DNA of 64,000 nt from Sesamum alatum. Taxonomy: Eukaryota > Streptophyta > Magnoliopsida > Lamiales > Pedaliaceae. Of this stretch, positions 22,201 to 33,957 are shown in pieces. The notes below the pieces were generated by a model. The model was not told the DNA's origin and did not search any database. It worked only from the letters and a program-made list of their open reading frames with translations. Location of the stretch: contig JACGWO010000004.1 of assembly GCA_034509735.1 (NCBI GenBank), positions 20,317,395 to 20,381,394 of the forward strand, read 5' to 3'. The first letter of the stretch is position 1. The number at the start of each line of letters is the position of its first letter. Position numbers and translations under genes: made by a program.

Positions 22201-23781
22201 TCTTCGTGCCCAGTAAAAATTTGTAATAAGAAAACAACAGCATGACAACAAAATACAAAAGAGGAAATGCAGAAAAGACAATATCACGTTCTTTTGTATA
22301 TTTTTTTTCTTGTAGACTCAACAAATGAACTAATGGCTACTCTACCATCTTAATTCTTGGCACTAAATTCTCAAGCCTGCTTTTATAAGTTTGAGCTGCG
22401 TCATTAGGCTCCATTGTTTTCAATCTTGGTTGAAGAGTTGATGTTTTGGGAAAATTATTATTTAAATAATGAAGTCGTCCCCTCAAAAAAATAATGAAGT
22501 CAAATTGCAGCATTTGTTTCCACAAAAAAAAAAAAGAAAAAGAAAAAAGAAAACCTCAAAATATATATATATATATTGTGAATGAATATCACAATTTTGC
22601 TTTTTATTACAAAACGAAAATCCGGTACACTAAAACTGCGTTTAACAATGTTGGTTCCTCAGTATTCTATCCAGACATAAAAATATATCAAATGCTGATT
22701 AAGTATATCAATAATTTTTAACTTGAAAAATACATGGACCACAAACAATATACACTAAAATGCCCAAAACTTTATGTAAAGCGATCAATAGACTAATGCA
22801 CAAGAACAATTGCATGAATAGCGTGTGTGCCACTAACGAGAAACAAAGTTTTTTTCTTCAGAATTATTAAGTAAAATAAACCATAAATAAAATAAACAAA
22901 AATAACACATTGTGCATGCCAAGCACAAGAACTCCTATTAATTAACAATAAAAAGTAATTATTAATAAAGAAAACAAATTGAACTGGTGCCACAAAAGTA
23001 CGGTGTACCCATTCGGTGTACATCAAATTAATTCAAGACACGAGTAAGATGCCCAAGCACACAAAATGGTAAATTATAAAAGTCGACAACAATACTCTTC
23101 AATATTTTGTGTTCAATTGCTTCAAAAATAATATACGGTGGATTAATTGCTTTCTTAATTTTCATAGATTTTTGGGACACATAGAGTTCCCAGAACAACC
23201 ATACAACAAAGGACAAAATTCATACAGTTTAGCATCTTTACACTAAATCCAAACAAACAATACATCTACCAAAAGCAAGCCCAATGGGTCTAAAATAGTT
23301 TCATGCCACAAATCGTTATTGATTTTGTGATAAACCTAAATTACCAACTATTCAACGTTTTATTTCTAAGACTAAAACATGTAAATACTGGAGCATTGGT
23401 GCACCCAAACAAATAAAACTCCCATACCCTGCGGTAATGAGAAACATCCACAAAGGCATTTTGGGTCTAACAAAAGGAAATTTTGTTATATGGATACAAT
23501 GGTAATTGGTTCGCCCAACAACATTGTTAATTTTCTCCACTTTACAACACTTCATTTCAACTTGCGAGAACAACTGTACATTTATCCAACTTAGAATGCG
23601 ACATATAACCGTCTATCCAAAATATAATCAAAAGAAATTAAAAAACTAAAACAACTAACATCAAATCTAGAAAAAATATCGATATATCCGTTCAACTTCA
23701 CGATCAAAACAACACATTTAAGGTAAATTCAGGGTTTCGAGTCCGAAGAATCAAAAGTTAGCTATCCTCCACAGAATATGT
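22201..23781. other. AT-rich intergenic DNA, no gene recognised
   Basis: Contains a TA repeat (22562-22576) and A-rich tracts. A minus-strand frame at 22337-22525 has a protein-like composition but no family I recognise, and no splice partners were found. Nothing else is supported here. Confidence 0.4.
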
Positions 23782-25365
23782 TGTTAGAGTAGGTGACCAG
23801 AAAGTCATTTGATTGGTTGTGTGAACCATTCGTCGATCTTTATCAAAGTAATATTATACAGATGAATATAGTAAGTATTCAACATTCGGCTAAATGTGTT
23901 TGATTGTGCTTACTATTCTCATTGAACGACGTTTCAATATCACAATAAATGCCCACAGATCAAATGGTTAAAACTTTGAATTAAACTGTGCATAGGTTGA
24001 CAATTTTGAACCCAACTCCGTATGTGGTCTAAAATGTTCCAAGTCGAGGACCTCGAGACAGGGCATCGAGTGTCCTGTAGGGACTTGCATCAAGTATTGC
24101 ATTTACTAGGTGAATGCCATATTTCATCGGCAGTAGACGTAGGTCATCTATGCAATTTTGATGGGTTGGTTGGCAAAATAGTGAACTGATTGAACTGACT
24201 CGTGGGAATCTTCATATGAAAACCTTGGAGGCTTGATCGATTTGATTGGAATTCCCGACTCCGATAGTACGGGATTGGTCTTCGGAATTGAGCAAACATG
24301 ACAGTCGCATGCATATGATGACTATATCTTGGATCTGGCAAACAATGACTGAATCATGAGATATCATCATTATAAGCTTTATTCGGTGCAGTCATAATAT
24401 ATAGTGAGAACGGTGGGTTCCAAGATAAAATTTGTCCCCGGTCAGTATTGTGGAGCAGTATCTCCTATACGCTCTGAGACTTATTTAAGCTTTGAAAATT
24501 TGTGGCCACAATGATTGTTCGAATGAATAGTTTTTCCATGTCAATCAGTAAAGTAAATGTGGTCTAGAGTATTAACTATAGACGCATAATCCAGGATGGG
24601 AACCGACCCCAAATTCCATGCCCTAAACTATGGCTAAGAGATGGTAGTGGAAGGACCGTACTTGTATGTACTCGGGAGCCTAAATGTTCACACAATTTAT
24701 TCACCTAGTCTCTAGTGCCATGTACTGTTGCTAGATGGCCACCCATGGAAACGTGCATTCTGGTTATAGGTTGATCAAAAATATTTAATTAAATTAGATT
24801 TAATTATTTATCTTGGGCACTATCTCAAGTTTAGCTGAAGGTAAACCTAAAGAGTCACACACAATTCACTGGACTTGAAAAGAATTAATATGGAATTAAT
24901 TCTTGAAGACAGGGAAGTGATTTCATTAGATTAAATTATTTTGGAGAGCATAAGTGATTTGATCATTTATAAGAAAATTCCATGGTTTGGATTTTCAAAA
25001 ATTTAATTAATTGGATTAATTAATTTTTGGGTTTAGCCATTATAAATTAATTAGATTAATTTATTGGGCTCGATTTAATTTATAAATTGCATTTATAAAT
25101 TTATAAATTAAAGAGAGTGGTCTTTGGTCTTTTGATTGCATTAAAAGACATGGAGGTTTTAAAGATAGGCTTGGTATTAAATTAAATTTAATTAAACAAG
25201 TCCATTGGACCTTTAGTTTTATTTAATTAAGTTTAAATTGAGCCCGATCCACTAGAACCTAGCCCAAGGTCCGATTTGACCTAGAATATGTTAAGGAAGA
25301 GTTAGACTCTTCCTTAGAGTTAGTAGCCGCAGAGGGGTTAAGGAAGGGCTGATTTTCGGCTATCA
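23782..25365 (+). repeat. Copia LTR fragment (element D)
   Basis: Begins TGTTAGAGTAGGTGACCAG and follows the same order as the other family LTRs: 'ccaagtcgaggacctcgagacagggcatcgag' near 24031, 'ttgatgggttggt' near 24157, the 'gtctctagtgccatg' block near 24709, then 'cctaaagagtcacacacaattca' near 24846. It fades near 25365, where a reversed gypsy gag begins. No primer-binding site or internal region follows, so it is a truncated LTR. Confidence 0.8.
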
Positions 25366-26632
25366 TGAGTTCTAGTGGGGATGGAAGTTACCTAGAGTTG
25401 GGGGCTGATATTCCCTATGGTACCTGCAGAAGTATTTAGATTTAGGAAGTTGGCGGCCTTCCTTGGCGCCCTTGCGCCATTGCAGAGCAGGATGGTGATC
25501 TATGGCCATTAGCATCTGTGCTAGGTTGGTGATCAGCGAGGTATAATGCTTATTCTTTGGATCGAGGGGGTTGAACCGTCCTCTAGGTTCTTCCCTAATC
25601 CCACGGATGGAGAAAGTGTCTTCGTCCCACATCTTGTTCTTGTTGTTCCCCTTGTTGGCCAGCTGGGCATCTTTGAGATTCATGTACTTCTATACTCGAG
25701 CTAGTACTTCATGGAAATTAACAGTAGGTTTCTTCTCCAAGGATTCAAAGAGGGGCCCCATCCGGAGGCCTCAGGTGAAAGCATTGACCAGCACCTCCTG
25801 ATGGGCAGTAGGGACTTCCCGTATTGCATTGTTGAAGCGCTGGACATATGTCCTCAAGGTTTCCTTTTCCTCCTGTTGGACCTCGAAAAGGTTGATGGCC
25901 AATTTTTGGTACTTCTTGCTGCTGACAAACCGGTACAAGAAAAAGGAACTAAATTCTGTAAAAGATCTTACTGATCTAGGTGGAAGCTGGTTGAACCATT
26001 GTTAAGCAGAATTGGTTAGTGTAGTATGAAAAATGCGACATTTAATACCATCAGTATACCTTTGCAGCAGGGCTACATTTTTTAACTTATGCATATGCTC
26101 AGAAGGATCTGTGGTGCCATTATAAGCAAGTAGATGTGAAGGTGGCCTGAAGTGAGCGGGGAGCTCTTCGGCCATGATGTCCATGTTAAAGGGAATGCCT
26201 CGCTCAGTAGGCACAGACTCCTTTCTTACCTCTTGGCGGAGTTCCACCACCTCTTTCCTAAGAGAATGACAGTACTCGGGGGTATCCTGAGATGTTGGTT
26301 CTTTGTTAGTGGGATCAACAGGTGCAGGATCACCTTGCTGCGTTGCAGCAAGGATCAATAGATTAGCTCCCGACTCCTGCTGAGGGAGTTGTCCTGCTCT
26401 GCTGGCCGGGATGCCTCGAACCACTAATTGGATGGTTTCCATAATAAATTTTCAAACTTGCTCACAGATGAGCCGGTTTGGCAGTGGTAGGCAGGGCCGC
26501 AGGGTCAAGGGCAGGAGTTGGGACATTAAGTCCTTCCAGTGCTTGCTCCTGGGATGGACCAGCTACTGCAGCAGGGAGGGACGTGTTTCCCTCGAAAGAA
26601 CCATTATCGCCACCATTATCCAAACTTGCCAT
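25366..26632 (-). pseudogene. Ty3/gypsy gag, truncated and frameshifted
   Basis: On the minus strand an ATG at 26632 (MASLDNGGDNGSFEGNTS) starts about 40 bases after a gypsy-type primer-binding site. It hits a stop near 26466; the frame shifts and resumes at 26442. The retrotransposon gag domain is recognisable by LPAHFRPPSHLLAYNGTTDP (about 26100-26160), SEHMHKLKNVALLQRYTDGIK, and a C-terminal MNLKDAQLANKGN segment near 25683. The capsid middle (25690-26000) persists in other phases. Protease and polymerase are absent, so this is the 5' end of an element cut off at about 25366. Confidence 0.8.
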
Positions 26633-26654
26633 TTCTCACATCAAAGCTCAATTT

Positions 26655-26671
26655 TCCCATAGACGGCGCCA
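26655..26671 (-). other. Gypsy-type primer-binding site
   Basis: Minus strand TTGGCGCCGTCTATGGG lies directly downstream of the LTR end. TGGCGCCGT at this position is typical of plant Ty3/gypsy elements. Confidence 0.8.
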
Positions 26672-26672
26672 A

Positions 26673-27431
26673 TGATACATACCAGGATTCCGCCGCACCA
26701 CAAAAATTCGAGTGGCCTTCACAAAATCCCAAGATTTAGGGGGACTAACCTGTAATGAGGGGTTAGCACTCCGATGCTTAAGTCAGTAATGTTCTACTGA
26801 ATGAAATAAATCGAAAAACTTGAAATAAATGAGAATAATGATAAAATAATACTATGTAGTGGCGAATGGTGTGAAAATGGAGATAATTTGAGTGCTAGTG
26901 AAGTGGTGAAGTAAAGAATGAGTTAATTCAAAAATGACTGTATAGTTAGTCATTTTATAGGGGCTTGTGCGTCAAATTTTGGAGGAGTTTCATTGAGAGT
27001 CGTACGTCATTGGAAATCCTGAAATAGTTAGCTATATTCTCCGACAAACTGCAAGAGAATCGAATAAGAATTGAGAAATTATGATCATTTGAATCATTCT
27101 TGCCAGGTCTGCCACCTTTTGCGGGAAGTGGTTACCTGCTGAGAAAAATTCGGATTCCGGCCAGTCCTTTAGGAATTTGTATGAGATCTTTTAATATGAC
27201 GTGCCCTCACGTGTCAGCCACCTGTACATCGTGGAATCCCTACTGTACAATGACTAGGCTTGTTGTACGAGGTATTTTTCATGGGCCTACCAGGTTATTG
27301 ATAAACAAAAAGGCCTTATGAATGAAGGTCTTACTGTCTTGGACCAAATGAGCCTGGCCTACTGGGCTACTTCACTCGAGAGCCCACTCCTTGCTCTTGG
27401 GCGTACTAGGTGGGTATTTTAGGGGGCATCA
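26673..27431 (-). repeat. 5' LTR of the gypsy fragment
   Basis: Bounded by TG...CA on either reading: plus strand TGATACATACC at 26673, ending GGGGGCATCA at 27431. Its inner edge abuts the primer-binding site. At 759 bases it is plausible for a gypsy LTR. The opposite LTR is not in the window, so a target duplication cannot be tested. Confidence 0.75.
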
Positions 27432-28169
27432 GTTATGAACATAGATCAGATTCGGTGTTTTATGAATGAGAAGTTGGTTTCTCTGAAGATTACTAAGATC
27501 GAAGCAGTAGAACCGTTCGATGCTCTAGTGGGTCCTATTGTATTGGGAATCCCCATATGTTTCTTACTAATTACAATTTTTCATAATCTTCTGAAAACTA
27601 TTTTTTTTTTTTTTTTTTTTTTTGTTCTTAGAACACCAATTTTCCAACGCATCTTCATGGGTTTTCAATCAAAATATTTAATCTTCTATTGATGCACTGG
27701 CACCAATAGGTTGAAGGCTAACTTTCAGAATCCTTATAAAAAAATTACATGTATTCTTAAGGCTAAAACATTAGGATGTGTTCCCACAAAGAGTCCTCCC
27801 TATCTCAATAATGCAACTCCCAAACTGCTAAACATGAGAGATTCAGAAGCCTATTGGCCTCACTAGGTGATTTCCCACATATATCGATTCAGGTTTTGTG
27901 CAGCTGCTTTCAAAGAGAAGACAATGAATACTATCATGAGAGAACCCATCTGAGCTAGCACATTTAGGAAGGGAACACGATGAAAGTATGTGGAAGGCCA
28001 CTTAACAACTGCAACAAATCAGAATACCTGATTTTCAAATTTACAGAACATCATAAAAAATAGCATACCTGACAAAAATAATTGTTAACAAACAAAGACA
28101 AATTACATAAGCAACACATGAGAGAAATAACTGCGAAAGCGTATTCGATTTTAAGAAAGGTAAATTATT
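27432..28169. other. Intergenic DNA, no gene recognised
   Basis: Contains a 23-base poly-T tract at 27600-27622. The short frames on both strands show no family motif. Nothing further is supported. Confidence 0.4.
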
Positions 28170-29820
28170 CACTATAAAAAAATACGGGATTTGGAGCGAT
28201 TTTAGGAACAGTTTCGGACAAGAAACTAAAGGTTTGGACCAGAGTTTGGAGCGGTCATGGAACGGGAGCCCTTCTGTCGTGATACATGGCGTGCCTAAAT
28301 ATTTTGGCACGGTTGGCCCTGACCGTTCCTAATTAGAAATGGATTTTGTACTACTTGTTCAAACATCGGTCCTAAATACCTCTAACCATAAAAAAAATTA
28401 AAATTCATTTTTTGGAACACTTTTTTCTATTTGGAACGGTTTTTTATTTATTTTGTCATACATGTTTTAGAACGATCGTTGTAACATAGTTTACATACAT
28501 TAATTAGGAACACTTTTGATTGTGCCAGTTATATATTTAGGAACGACCATTGGAACTTTTTTTTATCCTCCGTGTGGAATTAATTTTTGCATGGTTTTGT
28601 CCTTTTTTTTGGTATACATGTTGGAACAGTTAGCTCGATGTGCTTGTAATACATATAGAAACGGTATTTAGGACAAAAATTGATTCTTAATTTTAAATAC
28701 ACATTGGAACAGTATTTGCACCACCATTCCCCACTTAGTTTAATACAATTTCCGGAATGGTTGGTTAGAGGATGGGGAATAAATTTTGGAACGGTATTTG
28801 TACAACCATTCCCCAAAATTCAATATTTATTAAAAAAATATTAATTCTATTTTTTAATAATTTTTATAATAATTAATTACTGAATTTATTTAAATATATT
28901 AAAATAAATTATTTTGTTTTAATTTGATTCATTACATAAATATTGAATTATGGAATCCAATTATCATTAATAAAATGGATAATAATGGAAGCAATGTTAT
29001 ATTAATATAATAATTGTACGTTTACAAAAATTAAAAAAAAGCCTAATCTACACCCCGACCCCCTTGTCGGCATGGTGCATCTCCTCATTGTTCGGTTCAC
29101 GGGCGCCCGTTGGAGGCTGGGATGGGCTACAGTCGAGGCACTGGCCTGCATTGACCTCATCATGCCCATCATCGCAACCATCATCATCTCTAGCCTCGTC
29201 ATCCTGTCGTCCATGCTTGGGCGTGGTGGTGGTGGCAGCGATGGCGGTGGCGGAGGTGTTGTCAATGTCCGGCTGGAGGTATGGGCCTTAGAACCAAGGC
29301 CGAATAGATGATCTTTGTTCTTGCCCCAACCGCTGCCAGCCACAATTGCTGCTCGAGCATCGCCACCGAAGCCTTGACGAGGTTGGAGAATCGAGCCCAT
29401 TGACCGTGGTCTGAAACTGGTGATCCTCCAGCAACTTTTGGAATGTCTCCTGCAAAACAAACAAAAATATTAGTATTATAAAAAAATAAGCAAAAATAAT
29501 GTTAAAAAAGACTATTTGTTACTTACCACCACCTGCGCGGCCCTCTGACTGCTCTAGCTAGCGTCGAATTTTTTTTGTATCATTTGTCAAATAACTCCAT
29601 CTGCTTTCTAGGTCGACTGAGCTCTGCCTCATGTAGAAGAAAAGAACACAGCAAAACTGTTTCAAAATTATTAATAAAAAATTTACAAAGATTTACAATA
29701 TGCCAACAATTACCCAAAAATATTTCATACATTTCAACAAATATTTACAGAATTTGGTGCTCTGTTTGGGCAGATTACTCATAATCTTGGTAGACATTTT
29801 GTGCTAAGTTCTGATCTATT
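28170..29820 (-). mobile_element. CACTA-like element fragment
   Basis: A CACTATAAAAAAATACGG end at 28170 is followed by many copies of 'ggaacggt / ggaacagt / ccattcc' (28197-28815) in both orientations, resembling CACTA subterminal arrays. On the minus strand, 29002-29460 has a protein-like frame. The right terminus was not found; 29820 is where pararetrovirus-like coding begins. The 28820-29000 stretch is AT-only filler. Confidence 0.55.
29002..29460 (-). pseudogene. CACTA-associated protein fragment (Transposase_24-like)
   Basis: A 152-codon frame includes GWGKNKDHLFGLGSKAH near residues 45-61, then a proline-rich stretch and a methionine-rich helix (MTRLEMMMVAMMGMM). The 'G(R/K)N..D.xFGLGS' word followed by a Pro-rich linker resembles the C-terminal region of plant En/Spm-associated proteins (Transposase_24 type). 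There is no DDE catalytic domain. An upstream exon-like piece (29535-29640, minus) may belong to it. The assignment rests on one motif plus the CACTA-like terminus, so it is tentative; it may simply be a repeat-encoded frame. Confidence 0.4.
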
Positions 29821-29824
29821 CTTA

Positions 29825-30690
29825 TTTCTCGAGATTTTGAGATAGTAGGTCTAACTGTTTTCGAGGTTGAATGCCTAGAAGGAGTAACTGAATGGGAGTA
29901 AAAAGTTCTATTTGTTTTTTAGGAACTTTGTCGATAAAACTTGACTCCTACAAATCCATCAAGATGCTAAGTAATTTGATCAATTTCTGAGTTTTCTATG
30001 GGTTGAGATGGGGGTATAGAACCAGGATGTAGGTCCCATGTTTTAGGTACGGTGACATTTTTCCATTCAATTTTTTTGGGGACCATAAGGTTGGATTTGA
30101 CTCTATTTATTTCCCAAAAAGACTGTTTGGCTTGGGGACCTGGTATGTGATATAGTCTGGATGTCTAAACCAGTATTGGTGATTTTCTAATGGAGCGTAT
30201 CAAATATTTCATAAATGTAGGACCCAGACTTTATTTTGTAATTGTGATTTTTGACATTTAATGTAAGAACATCAATAATATGGGGATCATTAAGGGAAAT
30301 GGTAAAATTTGAAAAAGAATTGAAATACATAGGACCATTGCAGAGACTAGTTTCAACAAGTCCAAGTAAGGAGTCATGAAAATCTAAATGTCTACAATCT
30401 CTTAAAGCAAGAAAGACGTTGGTATCCGATCCTTCTCTTGTTAAGGCTTAATAGCAATTTGAACAAGACCAATATGCAAAAATTTATATTCATTTTTAAT
30501 ATGCTTAATAATTGAAGATTTTGAGAATAGATGAAGGTTTGTTGATCAGAAACTAATGGCAAGACTTGTTCCTCAGTTTTTATGGTGTATGCAGATTAAA
30601 AATCTATAAAAGACTTTTTGTAAATTTGTTTAGTACTAATTTTAGGCGGTTTCCAATCAAGTAGATCTTTATCTTCTCACAATGTTTTCC
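29825..30690 (-). pseudogene. Endogenous pararetrovirus movement-protein remnant (Caulimoviridae)
   Basis: The minus strand carries a broken frame resembling the cell-to-cell movement protein of plant pararetroviruses. Recognisable pieces, in order, are HIGLVQIAIKP (30444-30476), a GPMYFNSF segment (30317-30340), WEINRVKSNLM (30084-30116) and a LDGF-containing segment (29951-29963). They lie in two or more phases, with stops among them (for example the complement of 29967-29969). This protein normally binds viral nucleic acid and modifies plasmodesmata. The copy is clearly non-functional. No capsid, protease or polymerase of this lineage was seen next to it; a copia fragment on the other strand begins at about 30690. 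It most likely records an ancient integration into the plant genome. Identification is by motif recall, so a profile search would settle the genus. Confidence 0.75.
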
Positions 30691-30694
30691 CTGT

Positions 30695-31925
30695 GGTGCT
30701 TCTTTGAGTTGGGAATTGCATATAGATATTAACAATGCATTCATTCATGGGCATCTTGAAGAAGAATTGTACATGAAGCTACCTGAGGGCTACATAGTGC
30801 CAGAAGGGCATGCGTGCAGACTTAAAAAGTCCCTATATGGGCTCAAGCAGGCTTCAATGTAGTGGAATGTGGAGTTTAGCATGCAGATTGCCAAGCTTGG
30901 GTTCAGTCAATCCAAACATGACTACTGCATTTTTACCAAAAATACTGTTGCGGGTTTAATAGTGTTGCTAGTGTATGTTGATGACATTCTCATTTCAGGG
31001 AATTCGAAAGAAGGCATTGCAGAAGTTAAAACCAACCTTCATGAGTTATACTCCATCAAGGATCTTGGGGCAGCTAAGTATTTTCTAGGCCTAGAAATTG
31101 CGAGGAGCCCAGAAGGGATAGCAGTGACTCAAACAAAGTACATTAGAGATATACTTACAGATGCAGGAATAACCCAAGCTAGGCCGGTGACTACACCATT
31201 GCCAATAGGAATAAAGTTTTCCACTGAAGCAGGTAATGCACTTTCTCATCCTGAATCTTATAGAAGACTAATTGGTCGTTTTTAGTATCTAGGTTTCACT
31301 AAGCCAAATATTGTCATGCGGCACAGCAGCTAAGCCAATTTATGCAAACGCCCTACAAGCAACATTGGGATGCTGCATTACATTTGCTAAAATATCTCCA
31401 AGGCACCACAAATAAAGGATTGTTTTTTCCAGCAAACAATCCTCCTAATCTGACAGCATACTGTGCTGACTGGGCATCCTGTGTGCACACAAGAAGGTCA
31501 CTCACAGGATATTGTATATTCTTTGGGACAACACTTATCTCATGGAAAACCAAAAAGCAAAACACGGTGTCACGCCCAACAGCTGAAGTAGAATACCGAA
31601 GTATGGGGACGACTGCGTGTGAGCTGACATGGATTTACAATCTGTTGGGAGACTTAGGAGTGACAGTGCCAACTCCTATTCCGTTCCTCTGCGACAACCA
31701 GGCGACGTTGCACATTATGGCCAACCCAGTCTTCCACGAGTGAAGTAAGCACCTAGAGATAGACTGCCATTTAGTTCGAGATAAGTATAAGGAAGGATTC
31801 CTCGCGCCTAGCCATGTTTCTTCGAAGTCACAGTTAGCAGATGTTTTTATCAAAATGCTAACAGGTCCAGTCTTCCTGAATTTGATTTCCATGCTTGGAT
31901 TGCTGAATTTCTCACCAAGTCCAGC
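30695..31925 (+). pseudogene. Ty1/copia reverse transcriptase-RNase H fragment
   Basis: Begins inside the RT domain ([21 protein letters not shown] at 30738) and keeps KSLYGLKQA (30827), LVYVDDILISGNS (30969, intact YVDD), KDLGAAKYFLGLEIA, and the RNase H words LTGYCIFFGTTLISWKTKKQ and AEVEYRS. The tail reads SKHLEIDCHLVRDKY after a stop. Stop codons lie at 30859-30861, 31283-31285 and 31741-31743, and a frame change lies near 31300. Gag, protease, integrase and the RT start are missing. It differs in sequence from the copia element at 4441-8507, so it is a second lineage. Its own 3' LTR follows. Confidence 0.9.
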
Positions 31926-31937
31926 TTAAGGAGGGGG
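31926..31937 (+). other. Polypurine tract of the copia fragment
   Basis: TTAAGGAGGGGG lies immediately before the TGAAGAAATAG start of the LTR, as expected for plus-strand priming. Confidence 0.8.
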
Positions 31938-32293
31938 TGAAGAAATAGTCGCATTACAGGATTACGGCTCTCCTTGTTTCTCTGTTACTTCCTTTTCTTT
32001 TTATAAGTTGCTGATAGTCACTTAAATCGCAAGTGCAATTTCCTTGTTATTGGTTTGACACCTTCACCATTAATTAGTTAGGCTAATAACAGTTTTGTGG
32101 TTTAGTTGTTAGGAATGGTAGTTAATTAGCAGTTAAGAGAGTTAACTGCTAATTAATCTCTATAAATAGTGTGTTACAGTACTTGTGAAATATACAATCT
32201 CTCTCTTACTTTCCCTTGAGGCGTAATACATTGTCTTCTTCTTCATTCATGTTTCTCTATCTGCTGCGTTACTCTTAGCTTCGTTTCTTATCA
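31938..32293 (+). repeat. Short 3' LTR of the copia fragment
   Basis: Starts TGAAGAAATAG and ends TTTCTTATCA, giving TG...CA with a short inverted terminal match (TGAAGAAA / TGATAAGAAA). A TATAAATAG box at 32161-32169 lies within. At 356 bases it is far shorter than the 2-kb LTR family elsewhere. The 5' partner is missing. Confidence 0.75.
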
Positions 32294-32596
32294 ACTAGCT
32301 AGAATAAACGTTGTGTGTTGATTATAACAATATATAGATAGAGTAATTAATAACTTAATCTTTTCAACTTAAAATTATAGTAATAAATTAGCATGATAGT
32401 TAAAATAAATACTAATGGTGACAAATATTAATTATTTGAACTATAAAATAAGTTACTAACCAACAAGAACGAGTTTGACTTCTAAAAAAGAATGAATAAC
32501 TACATTCCATTATCTAGATATCTATTTTTTTTTAAAAAAAAAAAACCGTTGAAAAAATTATAGTTAGAAAAATATTGGTCTCTTTAGAAAAGTAGA

Positions 32597-32634
<38 letters not shown>
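32294..32634. other. AT-rich spacer
   Basis: Includes a TA repeat (32600-32629) and an A-rich tract near 32530. No gene seen. Confidence 0.5.
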
Positions 32635-33957
32635 TTTTGAAAAGGGTAAATTACATAATCCCCTATGTTTTAGTGAAATAGCACAAAATCACCCTGTGTT
32701 ATTTTTATAGGCAAAAACCTCCCCGTATTATGTAAAATGAAGCAAAATACCCCCTCTCTGTTAGAAATTAACGAAGAGTACATCTCACACGCCTAAAGTG
32801 CGAGTGGGAATCTTTATGAATACTTTTTTATATTATTTTATATTTAAAAAAATCTATTGTACCCCTTTCTTTGATTACAAGAGAAAATAATGTTTTAGTT
32901 TACATATATTTTCATAAATTATATATTATTGTTTAATTTAATTTATTATTTATTCTTTAAAATAATTTAATTAATTATATTTATTTATAACTTATTATTT
33001 AATTTTATTATATCAATAATCAGATTTATTTATATAATATACTAATTAAATATCAAAATACTTAAAAAATATATTAAATTGTTTCATATATTATTTAATA
33101 AAAATGATATTTAAATTAAAACTACCAGTATATTTATTTAAACTAAAATTATCATATATTTTATATTTTCAAATTCTGAAAAAACTAAATTATTTTTACA
33201 TAATTTTTAAAAAGTTAAAAATAATAAAATTGGCCATTACCCTGTGTCGTCTTCTCCGTCGGGCCTCACGTCAGCCGCTCGTCGCCGGCCATTACTAGGC
33301 GACGGCAGTCGCCCTTCTTCTCTGGGCGAGTCCCCAGCGCGATCTAGGACGCTGGATCTGAGCGGCGTCACTCAAATCCAGCGTCCCCCCTGCCCGTCGT
33401 CGTCGCCCCCTTCTGCAGGGGCGACTGAGTTGTGTCGCCCCCATTTTTGGGGGTGACGGCTCACGTCGTCCAGTTCAATTTATGGCGGCGACGTCTCACA
33501 TCGCCCCGTTCATTTGCGGAGGCGCCGTCGCCGTCCGCCCCTCTGTGCGCGGGCGACGGCAACGGCGCCCAGAGCGACGTCGCCGTCGCTCTGATTGACG
33601 GCGACGACAGCTATCTCGCAGCGGCCATCGCTGCCTATACAATTTATATTATATATATAGTGTATGTATTGTGTGTATATATATAATTATAGATATATAA
33701 ATAAAAATTGTATTTTAAATTTCTTAAGATCTGGACCGTTCATTTTTTAAAAGTTGAAGATCAATGGCTATTATCAGAAGGGTATAACGGGCAATTCGAC
33801 ATAAATTTTAACACCGTTAGGCTTATCTAACGGAAGCGGAGAGTGTGCAATATTTTTGCAAACATAGGGGTTTTTTTGCTTATATTTTGAACACATGGGA
33901 GTTTTTAGCTAATTTTTGAAAATACAGGGGGATTTATGCAATTTATCCTTTTGAAAA
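32635..33957. mobile_element. Mutator-like long-TIR element with GC-rich core
   Basis: The element spans 32644-33948 between perfect 9-base duplications TTTTGAAAA (32635-32643, 33949-33957). Ends read GGGTAAATTACATAATCCCC and, complemented, GGATAAATTGCATAAATCC; the inverted similarity extends about 100 bases and includes 'ctatgttt' and 'gcaaaaa'. The core at 33240-33640 is GC-rich and built of 'gcgacg/cgtcgc' words, in sharp contrast to the flanking AT-rich arms. Frames in the core are open through composition; no protein family recognised. A second AT-rich zone runs from 32820 to 33230. Confidence 0.8.

Noticed and set aside
22337..22525. Minus-strand 62-codon frame with gene-like composition
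   Set aside because: No family recognised, no adjacent exons; chance frame not excluded but unsupported.
29064..29311. Plus-strand Ser/Gly-rich frames
   Set aside because: Antisense shadows of the minus-strand CACTA-associated frame.
33244..33686. Two plus-strand frames in the GC-rich core of the Mutator-like element
   Set aside because: Low-complexity 'gcgacg' sequence; no recognisable protein and no splice or start context.
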